From Psilocybe azurescens (lineage: Eukaryota; Basidiomycota; Agaricomycetes; Agaricales; Agrocybaceae), in NCBI GenBank assembly GCA_023853785.1, contig JAJIRX010000830.1:24537-88536 (forward strand): a stretch of 64,000 bases of DNA, given 5' to 3'. Numbering within the stretch: the first letter of the stretch is position 1; every line of letters begins with the position of its first letter. The notes beneath the pieces are model-generated. The model searched no databases. It saw only the letters and a list, made by a program, of their open reading frames with translations, and was not told where the DNA came from. Positions 43,353-54,387 of the stretch are shown piece by piece. Both the position numbers and the translations under genes were made by a program.

Positions 43353-43804
43353 TGGTAACGGGGGTATGTAATATCGGGCCCGAGCCGTATTAAGGTAGAA
43401 AGATGACCGGCATATAAACATCGGGGCCGATCTCGGAATTTTATTAGCAGCTTGAGCTCAACAATAATGTGGTAACATACGCAAATTCTACGAAATACTT
43501 TCAAAAGGTGGCATATGTTGCTTCTCATGATAGCTAACGTAGCACAATGCAATACATATTTTATGTCGGCAATTGACCGAGATAAACGGGGCCGACCCGA
43601 CAACTTTAATGGTCGTAGCCCGAGATGGGTAGCAGCATGCTTATATGTATACATTCGTAGCGCTGAATCAGCTGCTATATTGTATGGTCCATTACTCTAT
43701 TAGGTATAAATGCTTTCCATAGAATTCATTGGCATCGAGTGACTCGTATACATTGTAAGCGTTCTATGGACCGAGTCACTCGCTACAATGTAACTTCCCT
43801 ATGT
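43353..43804 (-). repeat. right TIR of the KDZ element
   Basis: Inverted copy of 29747-30198, ending CTTCCCTATGT, with the same two interlocked palindromes at its tip and three CGG-N2-CCG sites. Confidence 0.95.
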
Positions 43805-43812
43805 GACTCTAA
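43805..43812 (+). repeat. target site duplication, right (GACTCTAA)
   Basis: Same 8 bp as 29739-29746, directly after the right TIR. Confidence 0.9.
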
Positions 43813-43865
43813 ATACTAGTAGTAATATCTAATCCTTCTACATCAAAGGTCCCCCAGGTCTCGGA

Positions 43866-45596
43866 TTAAACAGGACGCCAGATATCTATTGACATCACCT
43901 TCCGGAGCGATGTTAGACAGGGCTCCCTTCGTGCCTGCTTGTCAACCGTCGCAAAGGGAGTATGTCTGTCGCCGCAGAACGCTAGTTGGCCCATGAAGCA
44001 CCAACGAAGAGCGGGAAACGCCTGAGAATACGTTTTCGTGAGATTCAACATACACTCTGCATGCCATCGTTCCCAAGCCTGCTCTCGCATCTTTGCTTGT
44101 TGTAATATACCGGTTTCATAGTCGACGTTTCGCCCTTCATGAAGTGGAATTTCAAGCGATGTCAGATATGCGGTGATATCAAGGTCAACGGGTAATGCTT
44201 TAGTCGTGTAATAGTCAACTCTCGGCGCGAGAATGTGGGTGTTGGTGACGTAAGTATCCTGAGAGAATGCGAGTATTTCGATGTCAACAAGGGATTTGAG
44301 ATATTTAAAGATATCGTCGTGGCGGATTACCCATGTGCTTCGGAAACCTTGTTCGCCGGCGGATAGCCAGAGTTGTCTAAGAGTGGATATTGAAGAAATG
44401 GCTTGTAAAGACTGCTGGGGAATATCCATGTCGTCGAAGGTCAGACGGAGTGAAGTAAGAACATCGAAATGTTGATGTAACATCGGGAAGAGGAGCCGGT
44501 CCATCTCTGCGTGATGGATGGGATGAGCAATGTGGACTGTCTCCAGTTGATCATTGGAGAAAAGGAATGTCAGGATGTCGCGATATCGAGAATGGGTCCA
44601 TAATCGATAAATCGACGAGAAATGTCGCAGTGACGAGACGCGCCCACAAGTGCGCAGGAAGTTGCGGGTACCAGCACTGGAGGCGTCCACAGAAAGCGAG
44701 CTAATGCGCGTGTTGTCGCCGAAAAATAGGCTAAAAGCGTGCTCGGTGTCGAATGGGACCGAATCCAAGACCAGCGATCGGAGATTTCGGAAGGTGGGTA
44801 TATTGTTGCAAAATTCGGCGTTGTAGTGAGTTCGACGGCCCTTCCATACGAGCTGTCTGAGGTGCGGTGCCACGGTATGGATGAGGTCTTCGATAAACAC
44901 GTTTTCTTTGCTGCCGTTACTGGAGGGCCAGTCGATGTCGAGGCTGAGAGTCTCCAAAGGAAACGATGTCGTTCCTTTTGTAGGGCAAGTGGCAATGTTA
45001 CTAGAGTCCACGAGTGTTCCTCGTATACGAAGATGTTTGATAGACGTGGTTCGTATACAATCCAGGATGTTGAAGGAGGTAAAAGAAGGGCCATCCCAGT
45101 TCAGAATGTGGACGTTTGGGAAGAATCGGGTGATGGTTTTTTCACAAGTGTTGGGAGGAGAAATAACATTTTGCACATCGGTTCCTAGGTTTGGAAAAGC
45201 AGTACTTGGAACCAACTGAGGTGGGGTGACATTTAGCTGACGCACGCAGTCGGCAAGGCGGGATGGAGAAACTTGAAGTGACGCCTGTAGTTCGGGGTAA
45301 AGTTTTGTTGAATTTAGCTCTACCTGCAGCGCCTTGTATTTACTGAGGGCAGCGAGTCTGCAGCAATCCCGGTCGACGAGCGCAAGAGTTTCGAGGTCTC
45401 TTTTCGAAAGGTAACGCGTTACTTGGTCAAACAGTTCGACAGGCATCTTGAACAATGGAAATGCCGACGACCCAATATGACCACTATGAACGCGGTCAAA
45501 AGTAAGGGGTATGATGTCGAACATCTGCCCGTATCTTGAGTCCGTTGCGAAATGTGGGCTATTTGAGTCGAGGAAGAAAAATGGATGGGTGTTCAT
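43866..45596 (-). CDS. F-box protein, Agaricomycete type
   Basis: An unbroken 576-codon frame from ATG at 45596 to a stop 61 bp from the KDZ element. An F-box lies at about residues 45-95: FPLFKMPVELFDQVTRYLSKRDLETLALVDRDCCRLA. The rest has the irregular leucine-rich look of the large mushroom F-box family (LRSLVLDSVPFDTEHAF, LTSLRLTFDDMDIPQQSLQAI). F-box proteins bind Skp1 in SCF ubiquitin ligases and present targets through the C-terminal part; the target here is unknown. Translation could also begin at the Met just before PVELFDQ. It is the longest clearly intact host-type gene in the window. The KDZ insertion may have replaced its terminator region. Confidence 0.85.
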   Translation of the reverse strand: MNTHPFFFLDSNSPHFATDSRYGQMFDIIPLTFDRVHSGHIGSSAFPLFKMPVELFDQVTRYLSKRDLETLALVDRDCCRLAALSKYKALQVELNSTKLYPELQASLQVSPSRLADCVRQLNVTPPQLVPSTAFPNLGTDVQNVISPPNTCEKTITRFFPNVHILNWDGPSFTSFNILDCIRTTSIKHLRIRGTLVDSSNIATCPTKGTTSFPLETLSLDIDWPSSNGSKENVFIEDLIHTVAPHLRQLVWKGRRTHYNAEFCNNIPTFRNLRSLVLDSVPFDTEHAFSLFFGDNTRISSLSVDASSAGTRNFLRTCGRVSSLRHFSSIYRLWTHSRYRDILTFLFSNDQLETVHIAHPIHHAEMDRLLFPMLHQHFDVLTSLRLTFDDMDIPQQSLQAISSISTLRQLWLSAGEQGFRSTWVIRHDDIFKYLKSLVDIEILAFSQDTYVTNTHILAPRVDYYTTKALPVDLDITAYLTSLEIPLHEGRNVDYETGILQQAKMREQAWERWHAECMLNLTKTYSQAFPALRWCFMGQLAFCGDRHTPFATVDKQARREPCLTSLRKVMSIDIWRPV

Positions 45597-45617
45597 CTCG
45601 GAGAAAATCAGGGGCAA

Positions 45618-47692
45618 GACTCGACAGTTTGTATCATACGTACTTGTAGAAATTTTGGGGATTTAGGGTTGTCTAAGATTTGGAAAAGAACATTGTTTTA
45701 TTTGCCTCGTGGACGCCACCGTTTAAATTTTACAAAAAGGTGTGAGCAAGGGGTAGGTCTGCCGAAAGAGACAGTGAACGCCCTGTACGAGAGTGACGCA
45801 TTTTTAGACTTTTGTCGGAGGCATCTTGAAGGCGGATATCATCAATCGAGTTCAACTTGATACATCATTTATACCAAGGACGTAAGTATGCACAAAACTA
45901 AGGTCAAGATTGAAACAACAGAAAGAAGTGGCAGTTTTGTACGTACACATTGTCATTACCGTTGCTCGGGGAGGTTCGGGGCACTATTAAAATGGTGCTA
46001 ATTAACCCCAGGGCGCAACGCATAGACAACACGAGGTATTATGAGAGACGTCATGGAAGAGACGTCATGGAAGTTTGGACGGGGTAAAAGGGCACTGGTT
46101 TCTCGAAACAGTCGGTATGAGACCTTATAAGAGTTGGAACGGAGTACTCAGGGGTTTGTTGATTCTACACTATCTAAATATTTGTCCCAGATGTTGTATA
46201 TGTTTACAGGGTTTTTAGGCGCCGCTAGTACACGACAGAGAGGGTCTTGACCATGTACTTGAACAAGCAAGGTGCTGTAGTATGAGCAGTGATTCAGTAG
46301 GATTCGGCTTGCGGGGACAAGGCCTTCATTAGAGATAAGCCGTAAACTACCATACTCAACAAGACTGGTGAATCTACGACAGCCCATCCGTTTTTCATTG
46401 TTCATTCATCATTGCCAATTGGGAGTCAAGCTTGTTAAGGACGCATAGCACGGAACTCCGATGGAACTCGTATATCTCTCTGTAGTACTCCTATATTTAT
46501 ATGAGGATTTCAATTGTTACGTATAGCCAGACAGGAAAGTCTTTAAGCGTCTGATAGCGAACATTCAAGAGTTTGGGGGAGATAATTGTTGTCGGAGAAG
46601 ATGCTAAAAGTCCTGGAGAATGCGAGCCTCTAAGTGCCTGCGGGTGCTCAAGACCCCAATCTATAAAGGAGACCTGATCTTATCGGAGGTCACTGGTCCA
46701 TGAAGAATGGAAATCACACTGTCGCACACAACCAAGCAAATAAGCACTCAGTACTCATTCCCGGAAGATTGAAAGACTAGAAGCCCACCATTAATAGCAA
46801 TGTGGAAGCATGCCTGCCGATACTACTAGAGATTGAGGGGAATAGAAAGATCGCATGATATACCGTCCCGTCGACATAGTATGCGCCGTGCCCTAATGCT
46901 CGGATTTGGAGGAAGCTCTACTGTTAATAGACAGATCCGAGGATGTCCTGACAAGAGTGCATCGGAGCTTACGATGGCAGGGCAATTTAGTCTCTAAATT
47001 TCCCCACCCTTCTCCTACGTTGATCTTTGATGCAATTTCATGGTATAGTTGTCTACAGATACTTATTTAATAACTACGGGATATTTCCAGAAATACATTA
47101 CTACATCCTTATTTTTAGTTTTTTCTCTCTAGAGTTTCGTTGATATGTACAGATTCATAAATCAATGAAAATGGCTGTGTGTTGCAAATCATGCTGTAAT
47201 ATTTGCGTAAGGATTTATCACTTCACGATCCGTGAAAGATAGGAGCACTTTGGCATGACTCAACCCCGAGAACTTTCATTCTTGGGTATCAGCTGGATCC
47301 TCTTGAGAGTTTGGTTACTCCACCCACCCACTCCGTAATAGTACAGATGAACACATATCCAGGATCTAGTTACCGAGGAATGTCCCAGGGACCAGTTCAA
47401 TCCTGGTTATAATCAGTCGACCTCCTTTATCAGGCAGTCTGTCGGTGTCCGTTAATAGCTTATTATTTATAGATAGAAGATCTTAGAATTGTTAATTTAA
47501 TGTGGCATATCTTCTTCTCGAGTCGTTGACAGTTTCGAAGGTATACTATCTTTGATTCTGATGTACTGTGACTTCAATATTTACTATGGGATGATAAAAC
47601 AATTAGACATTGGGTTGCTCACATCTTCACCTCCTCTCGCTCACCAGTATCTCAACCGAGTTGAACATATTCACCAATCTTCAAACAGGGCT
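45618..47692. other. no gene recognised
   Basis: About 2 kb. A minus-strand open frame at 46148-46405 (85 codons) has no domain. The end may include the leader of the reductase pseudogene. Confidence 0.45.
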
Positions 47693-48925
47693 ATGACATC
47701 CAATCCACGTGTCATCTTCGCACAGCGTCCAGCGTCGCACGAGTCGCCGAAGATTGGAGAGCATCTTCGACGAATTACGCACAATTGATCTTGATCGCGT
47801 CCCTCTCAATGGCAGGTATCTAATGAAAACTCTCATTCTTAAGTATCTGCTTTAATGTCATGTGGAGCCCATCGCTATTCTGACACATTCATGGTAATTT
47901 AACCCAGAGCCTGTCATGCGGGAGCGCATGAGGGACCCGTCTATACCCAGCTATACGACTACCTTTACCGTTGGTGGCCCATATGTGCTAATGTGTGGGG
48001 CTCACTTTGTACTTCATTTCTAATTGCACGTTGATATCTCCAGAATCCTTGGGTTTGGAGTCTGGTATTTCTCCGTTCAGAGAAGGATGGGTTCAAAGCT
48101 GGCGACTACCTCTACGGCTTAACAGTTTGCGAGGCTTACACCGTCCGGCCTTACGTTGACGGTATGTCATCTAAATATCCTCATCGACTTTGTATATTCA
48201 CGTACCGATGAATAACATAGGGCGTGTCAATTTCAAGTCGGAGGAATGGGTACCAGACACGTTGACATGGACTCACTGGCTCTCCAAGTGGTCCCGAATC
48301 CCAACGGCCTCTACCCTTTGGTCCAATTACACCAGTATTATAGAAACACCCGGCCTTACTACGTTTGCAGCGATGGAGGGTATCATCGACGGTAAAGAGG
48401 TAAGGCAAAGATCTCGCTCTCGCGCCAATTTTGAGCGTAATTTATGCCGGGAAAGACTCTCTTCGTATCGTCCGGGGAATCGGCAGTAAGTGTCGAAAAG
48501 AATGCGAATTGGCTCATGATTGACGCACACAAATCTAATTTAAGATTTGTGGAACGTCCGGGACTGACGTCCTCACACCCAACGAGCATTATAGGCTTCA
48601 AGTAATCCTGGATTTACCCTCAAGTATATTCTCCTGTTGGCCGCTGGATTGCATAGAACGCGTTTTGTATTATGAAGAAAGGCATCGGTATTCGGGGTTC
48701 ATTGGCCGGGACCTTATCCCCCAGTACATGAGCAAGTTATTCGAGTTCGTCCCAGCCTGGATAGCACAAGGAAATTTACCAAGTAGAGAAACAGAAAACG
48801 AGGGTATCGAGAATGCGTCGCAGGTCTTTATCGATACTTTAGCCAGCGGGCATGAGAAGACTGGAACGCTCGTCGTTGTGGTTGCAGAGGAGCAATGTGT
48901 AGTCTTCCCTAGGGTCCTCGAATGA
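47693..48925 (+). pseudogene. NAD(P)H-dependent medium-chain reductase, central domain deleted
   Basis: The start MTSNPRVIFAQRP and DLDRVPLNG, then MRERMRDPSIPSYT, RILGFGV..SEKDGFKAGDYLYGLT, VNFKSEEWVPDTL, SNYTSIIETPGLTTFAAMEGIIDGKE and KTLFVSSGESA follow the ADH_N_2 group of medium-chain reductases (leukotriene/alkenal double-bond reductase type) up to the start of the nucleotide-binding fold. After a donor at 48487 the Rossmann domain is absent. What follows is the far C-terminus: GFIGRDLIPQYMSKLFEFVPAWIAQGNLPS.ET...GIENASQVFIDTLASGHEKTGTLVV, stop at 48925. Frame changes also occur near 47785. Without the cofactor domain it cannot be active. Confidence 0.75.
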
Positions 48926-49638
48926 GAGTCTACGCAAATGAAATAAGAATTCGCACTCGAGTGAAAAATCTGACTACCAACATAGGTCAATCATGATATT
49001 TCCCGAGTTACATTGGGACAAATTGTATGTTTGTAAGTTATACCAATCAGACAGTCCAAAAACGATGGTAGTTTTTCCAAAGCTGTGTTTTTCTGTTGGC
49101 GATCACATAGTTGATGAGATCATTCACTGCTGGCAGGGGGGGTTTTAGGCAGGGTAAAATCTAGGTTAAATATTAGCTTGATTGTATTAGAATTTATCCA
49201 GCTTTCACCTAATCGAAAAGACAATTAAAATGAAAACTGTGACCTGGCTCAAAATAGTCGAAACAAGAGAAATTTAACAAGTCTTTTATGGCGTGATTTA
49301 TATTTAATTTTATGGAGATTTTGTGCCACCGAAAACAATAGCAACATTTGATATTTATGGAGAATTGTTCCTCAAATTAAATGTTAAAATTATTTATGGA
49401 CAAAAACGATCAAAAGGCAACTATTATCAATAATTTCATACTTTCTAAAAGTAAAAATCGATCGTGACATTTTACCGACAATAAAAATCCTGCCAAAAGT
49501 TATACTTGAACTGCGCCAAAAGGAATAGGGTGCTGAAGGCCCTCTGTGCGGGTGCCTAGCAACCCGATTTGAGCACACTCGAACCTAGTATTCCTTCAGG
49601 CAATTGATAAGCAGTGAGACGGAGATTAGATAGGTTTG
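48926..49638. other. no gene recognised; AT-rich
   Basis: Strongly AT-rich between 49200 and 49450, no coding motif. It may be the 3' non-coding part of the Tnp2 element, but I found no CACTA-type end. Confidence 0.4.
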
Positions 49639-52600
49639 TTATCTTACCCGAGATAAGGAGACCACGGCGATGACATTGCGATCTTCCCACCGCATGGGAC
49701 AATAGGCGAAGTGCGAAGCGATATTATCAAGTGGATACAGTTCGAGTTCATCGAGTTCTTTGCTCCATAACTGTGCCCGGAGGAAAGGGAAAGATGAGAA
49801 CGGATCAATTTTGACCTCAGATGGCATATAGCGTCGGGCAGCCGCAAACATTAGCAAAGTTTCAGGGTTATCGGGTAAGGAGAGCTGTACGAAGTATTCA
49901 ATCTGAGCGGGGAGCATTACGCCTTGCCGTCCCAAGTCAATCAAAACTGAGCTATTTCCCAGATGACGTGAAGCCACTGAATATGTGATTCCTTTGATAG
50001 TGAGTGTCGATATCACCGAGATAGAGTTAGGGCGATCGCCATCAAAGGTCTCGAGGATACAGGACATTAATGCAGGAGGGATTCTGGTATTAGGAGTAGT
50101 CGGTTTTTCGTCAATGTTATCAACATCGTCCAGGTTCCTGATGGCAAAGCTTAACATGTCGGTCGCCAAAGTATCTCGGGTCTGAGGTTGAATAAACTTC
50201 TGAAATATGGGCTTGCAGTGTCGAATAACTTCAGGAGTCCCTGTTTGCTCAAGAATCCGCCGAAGGTTCGATGAACGGACAAAACTTTCAGCAATAGTCA
50301 CCTCATATTCACCTGCCCATATTGAAATAAATAAAATATCACATAACTTGCTTTATAAAATCAATCATACCTTGTTTGTAGTTGGTTAGGATGCGCTGGA
50401 GCATCCCAATCATACGCTCAAACGGAAATGCCCACCAAGAATGCACAGGACCATATAGAAGGATGTAGTCGGCCAAGTGGAGTGCCATATGGTGGTTGGG
50501 AACAAATTTGAAGGTCGGAAAGAGCTCTTTATTCCGCTCAAGTAAGCCTGCATGTGCTGCAAGTACTCATCGGGCGTGGGCGGGCGAAGACGTTTTTCGT
50601 GAAGTGGCGATAGACACCGCGGAGAGGAGAGAAATCGTGACATCCAGGATTTTCCGGCACCGCACTGATCGTGGATCTCCTGGATCTGCAGACCACCAAA
50701 GACGCATAAGGGTAATAGGGAAGAACACAGCGCCCAGAACTCGCCATTGGTCCGCTTTTAGTTTACCGTGACTAGCAGATCCCAACTTTGCTGGAACGGA
50801 GGTGAACCACGAAGGCGTAATTGTAGATGAGATGTCATCATGAATTTGTTCCATTTCTTCCTTATTGAAGATGTGGCCACAATTGGTCGATGTAGTGACA
50901 TGTCCGTAAGGGTCAGTTTGCCTTTCGACCTGGATTTTACGCTGTGGGTAGGTGATATGTGCATTGAGTATCATCACATACTGAATGCGTAGACATGAAA
51001 ACATACCCATTCTAGAATACCACGGGCGTAGTCTGCCCGGGTGAAATGGGAAACCTACGGCTGTCAGTGGCCAATGGTTTACACCCACGATGCGCGAGTT
51101 CCGAGCAAGCAAGGTCCAGTGCTGCAAGACGGAGATTCGACAACCTTTTAACCCATAAAGCCATGCCAATTTCGGTTTGCAAGTCCTGGTTGAGAGGTCG
51201 AGTTAAAATTTTCATTAGTCGAACAACACCCTTTTTGTCTGCAGGATCCATGGTGGTCCAGCGATCGGAGAATAGCAAGTCGATTGAAGGAGTATCAACG
51301 TCTGGATCTTTGTCTAATCGTATACCAAGAATGTCCTGAAAATGTTTATTGATTACACCCAAAAAGAGATTGTGCATGGGATCGATGACAACAAAGCGGG
51401 TAGGATCAAAATAGGGGAGACGTAGAAGCTCCGACCATCGTACACCTGTTTGAGCAAATATTTCTTCACTCTCGAGTCTAGTCGTGGAACTGATGTACGC
51501 CTGCAGATGTACGTGTTTCTTCATTAGTTCGGGGCCGCCAGAGGTGATTCTCAAGGTGTCCATAGCCATGCACGTTGCGGGTACAATGACATACGTGGCA
51601 AAAATTCTTATGGGCAACAGAACCAAATCCTGCTAATTTTTTGGCCGCAATTAAATCACATACTAAGCACGCGATAGCGCACCGAATCAGTCTTCCGTTT
51701 GGATGACAATGGGTGTGTGTAAACCAAACACCGGGGCACCAAAGTTCCAAGAAAAAGTCGACAATAGGCCGAATATAGTGGTTCAACGTGTCGAGTGGAG
51801 GTTCATGAGGGCCAGGTATAATACCAGCGAGAAACATGTATTCCGATTTGTAGCGAGTATCGGGAGGAAGGTTGAGACAAACTAAAGATATAAGCCCAAT
51901 TGAGACCTTCTTTCCTGCTTGCTTATTCGACAGTGGGTTGAAAAAGTCAACTGACAGGGAGAAGACATAGTGACCTTCTTCGCCGCTTTCGCTGAAAAGG
52001 TTTCCATTCGGCCCTTTGAAATTTCTCAGCATATTGCCATCAAAGATATCGTTCATGTCTTCTCCGTTGCTGCCTGAGTTAGTCCATGCACTGTCCATTT
52101 TCGCTTCCAACCCCGGTTGCCCTAAGAGGCGCCCAATCCAATCCTTCAAGTCGTGAGGCCACATATGTTTTGATCGGAACCGAAATCATAGAGCCTGAAA
52201 TAATGCGGGGGCGAACAAGGGGCGTTTTGCACCGTATTCCAAAGCGACGATGGGTGCAAAAGGAGGGATATATGGGTATCGGCGATCCTTCATTGAACGT
52301 TGGCTTGTAGGAGGCGTGACAATCAGTGTCGGGGCAAACGGCATAGATAGTGGCCTTGGCGTCAAGGTTGAATTCCTTGTCAGCGGTACGAGGGTCGATT
52401 GGGAAATCAGACAGTAACTTGACGTCAGCGCTGGGAGAGCGATGAATGCTCGCGCATGAGGCATAGCTGAACGATATAACGCAACATGGCATATAAAAGA
52501 GCACATCCCCTGCGATTAGTTCCCGATATGACCTGGCAAGCAACGACCATGAATATAGAAAGTTGGATTAGAGGATCACTCGACGACATGAGAGGTTTAA

Positions 52601-53170
52601 AATGATGGTCTAGAGGTTACCAAGAGTAAGTATAAATAGTGTGTTGGAATACGACTGGGATGTCAATTACCGTTTGAGTATTCGATGGAAGATTTCTTAG
52701 GGTGCTGGACAACTTCTTGGGCCTTTTCCCAATCTTCCTTCGCAGATTGCAACATTCTCTTGATGACATCAACTTGTTTCCGGACAGCGTCCTTAGCTGC
52801 AGTGACGGCTGGAGATTTGCAGGTAATTTTGGTAAGATCTGATTCGAGATGGCGGCAATTGTCAATTGATTTGGCCAACGGGAATAGTGGAGCACGAAGG
52901 AAAGGCAATCTCTCGCGAATGGTGAAGTTTGGTGGCGACTTCCGCGTGTAGGGTACTGGCTGAAAATTCTATTTCACTCAGACGTTCAAGGACCCGATGT
53001 ACACGGGCAATCCTCACAGATGAGTCCTCCGTAGGCTGATACAGAGACGGGGATAGATCGTGGACGATATCAAGGGAAGAATCTGCTTTCGGGGAGTTGG
53101 ATAGTTTTGTCGTAGCCAGATGTTGAATTATGGTATCAAGTTGGTTCTGAATAACGTCTTCCGCAGCGTC
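49639..53170 (-). pseudogene. Tnp2 (CACTA/EnSpm-type) transposase, decayed
   Basis: Minus-strand segments in order: a helical N-terminal region (LPFLRAPLFPLAKSIDNCRHLE..., 52908-52663); an AVCPDTDCHASYKPTF zinc-ribbon-like piece (about 52370); DLKDWIGRLLGQPGLEAKMD; MLRNFKGPNG; YVFSLSVDFFNPLSNKQAGKKVSIG; LAGIIPGPHEPPLDTLNHYIRPIVD; GRLIRCAIACLVCDLIAAKKLAGFGS..KNFCHVCHC; RWSELLRLPYFDPTRFVVIDPMHNLFLGV; TPSWFTSVPAKLGSASHGKLKADQWR.LGAVFFPITLMRLW; and the C-terminal LGRQGVMLPAQIEYFVQLSL...FAYCPMRWEDRNVIAVVSLSR. These are Transposase_21 (Tnp2) signatures. Frame changes near 52165, 51520 and 51110, besides introns, show it is inactive. The element's termini were not located. Confidence 0.9.
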
Positions 53171-53719
53171 AACAGCTTTCTGGGCTAAAGCAGATTGACT
53201 GGGAGGCGCCCTGCATGCTGATGCTCCTGGGCTGTTCGATCACGAAGGGAGTGGGCCTTCTGGGTACGAGGGTCGATATCTTTGCCTCCGCACTTGTAGA
53301 ATGCACAATGGCAGGGAACTTTGACCATATCTGTAAGAAACCCGACACCCGTTGTACGACGAAGAGATCGCTGGAAGACAGTGAAAATGCGAAGGGATGT
53401 GATTTGGGGAGATATTGTACAGCAGACACCCGATGTACAAAGAAGGGAGCGTCGGAATGGATGAAGTTGTTGAGGGTTGAAATTGGGAGCGACAAAGACG
53501 GATGAGATGTTGAGGGCAAAGCTTGCAGCTCTGAAGAAATACTCGAGGTTTGAGCGAATATGGAACAATTGTCGCCTTGCAACCATTCTTGCTCGCTCGG
53601 GCCGGGCGCCCCCACTGAGAAAGTGTTATTGTTCTCGAAAAGGGAGAAACATCTTGAAGGTCTTGAAGTCCGGAAACTGATATCTGGACACCCAGATCTC
53701 ACGTTATAAGCTCGTGACT

Positions 53720-54045
53720 GAACATTGAAACCGTCCACTGGACACCCAGTGGACGATCTCGTCAAGCGTGGCGGAGTCGGTGTCTGCAAACTGCGTTGGG
53801 TCGTGTTGGGCATTGAACGTTGAACGTTGAGATCGTCCACTAGACACCCAGTGGAAGATCTCGTCAAGCGTGGCAAAGTCGGTGTCTGCGAAGTGCGTTG
53901 GGACGTGTTGGGCGTTGAACGTTGAGGTTGGGATCGTCCACTAGACACCCAGTGGATGATCTTGTTCAAGCGTGGCGGACTCTGCGAAGTGGTGTTGGGC
54001 GATTGTATGAAGTCCGCCGAAGCTCTTACCAAGCACCGCCAAACA
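53720..54045. repeat. three ~103 bp tandem units, array 1
   Basis: Units start at about 53726, 53828 and 53931. Each holds one hairpin, then TCGTCAAGCGTGGC...GTCGGTGTCTGC...GCGTTGGG.CGTGTTGGGC.TTGAACGTTGA. The array recurs at 57660-58043. A long minus-strand frame across it is a repeat product. Confidence 0.85.
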
Positions 54046-54387
54046 ATTGAACCACCCGCTAGCTCGCTCTCCGCTTCAACCCGTACTATCTTCTTGGCTC
54101 TCAACTCCATATCAACTAGGTGTCTGGTTGATGTGGAGTTGATATCCGTCGGTCATATTCCTCTCTCTCATAGGAACTGTCAACTGGGTGTCTAGTTGAG
54201 TTCCTACCAACTTGTAATTACTCGACTCAATCGTTCAGATATATCATTCGGTAAGTGCTTGGGACCTTCTACATGAAAAAAATAGAGAATATAATAAGAC
54301 TTCTTAAGGGAACTTCCTTCCAAAAGCATATCCCTCAGCTCTCGGACGCTTTCAACTCCATATCAACTGGGTGTCTAGTTGGATATG
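53732..54387. repeat. hairpin family with constant core, cluster 1 (six copies)
   Basis: Copies at 53732-53755, 53831-53860, 53932-53961, 54104-54139, 54173-54204 and 54359-54387. Each has the core AGACACCC / GGGTGTCT (or one change) between inverted arms. The arms differ between copies (GATCGTCCACT..AGTGG.AGATC; ACTCCATATCAACTA; GGAACTGTCAACT). Confidence 0.85.

Larger units (their letters stand above)
29747..43804 (+). mobile_element. giant KDZ (Kyakuja-Dileera-Zisupton) DNA transposon, 14.06 kb, five genes
   Basis: Bounded by 452 bp TIRs starting CACATAGGGAAG / ACATAGGGAAG and by the 8 bp duplication GACTCTAA. Inside are a KDZ transposase (minus), an acidic repeat protein (minus), a plus-strand gene at 36.9 kb, a Zn2Cys6 gene (minus, 39.1-42.0 kb) and a plus-strand gene at 42.3 kb. 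The genes form two head-to-head pairs. CGG-N2-CCG palindromes are spread through the whole length and all but absent around it, so the cargo shares one history with the element. The transposase is frameshifted in this copy. Confidence 0.93.

Noticed and set aside
29747..43804. Search for a TET/JBP oxygenase, SRA or HMG gene in the KDZ element
   Set aside because: TET/JBP genes are known companions of fungal KDZ elements, but no HxD...H iron site with the family context, nor other such domain, was seen in any cargo gene.
29747..43804. KDZ element considered as a Starship or Helitron
   Set aside because: No tyrosine recombinase of the DUF3435 type, no Rep/helicase; clear TIRs and a target duplication define a cut-and-paste element.
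49000..49200. CACTGCTGGCAGGGGGG near 49125 considered as the CACTA-type end of the Tnp2 element
   Set aside because: I could not find the inverted partner upstream of the Tnp2 N-terminus.
53169..54110. 314-codon minus-strand frame covering the tandem array
   Set aside because: Its repeated peptide mirrors the DNA repeat and hairpins; no domain, and the copy at 57.66-58.04 kb shifts frame.
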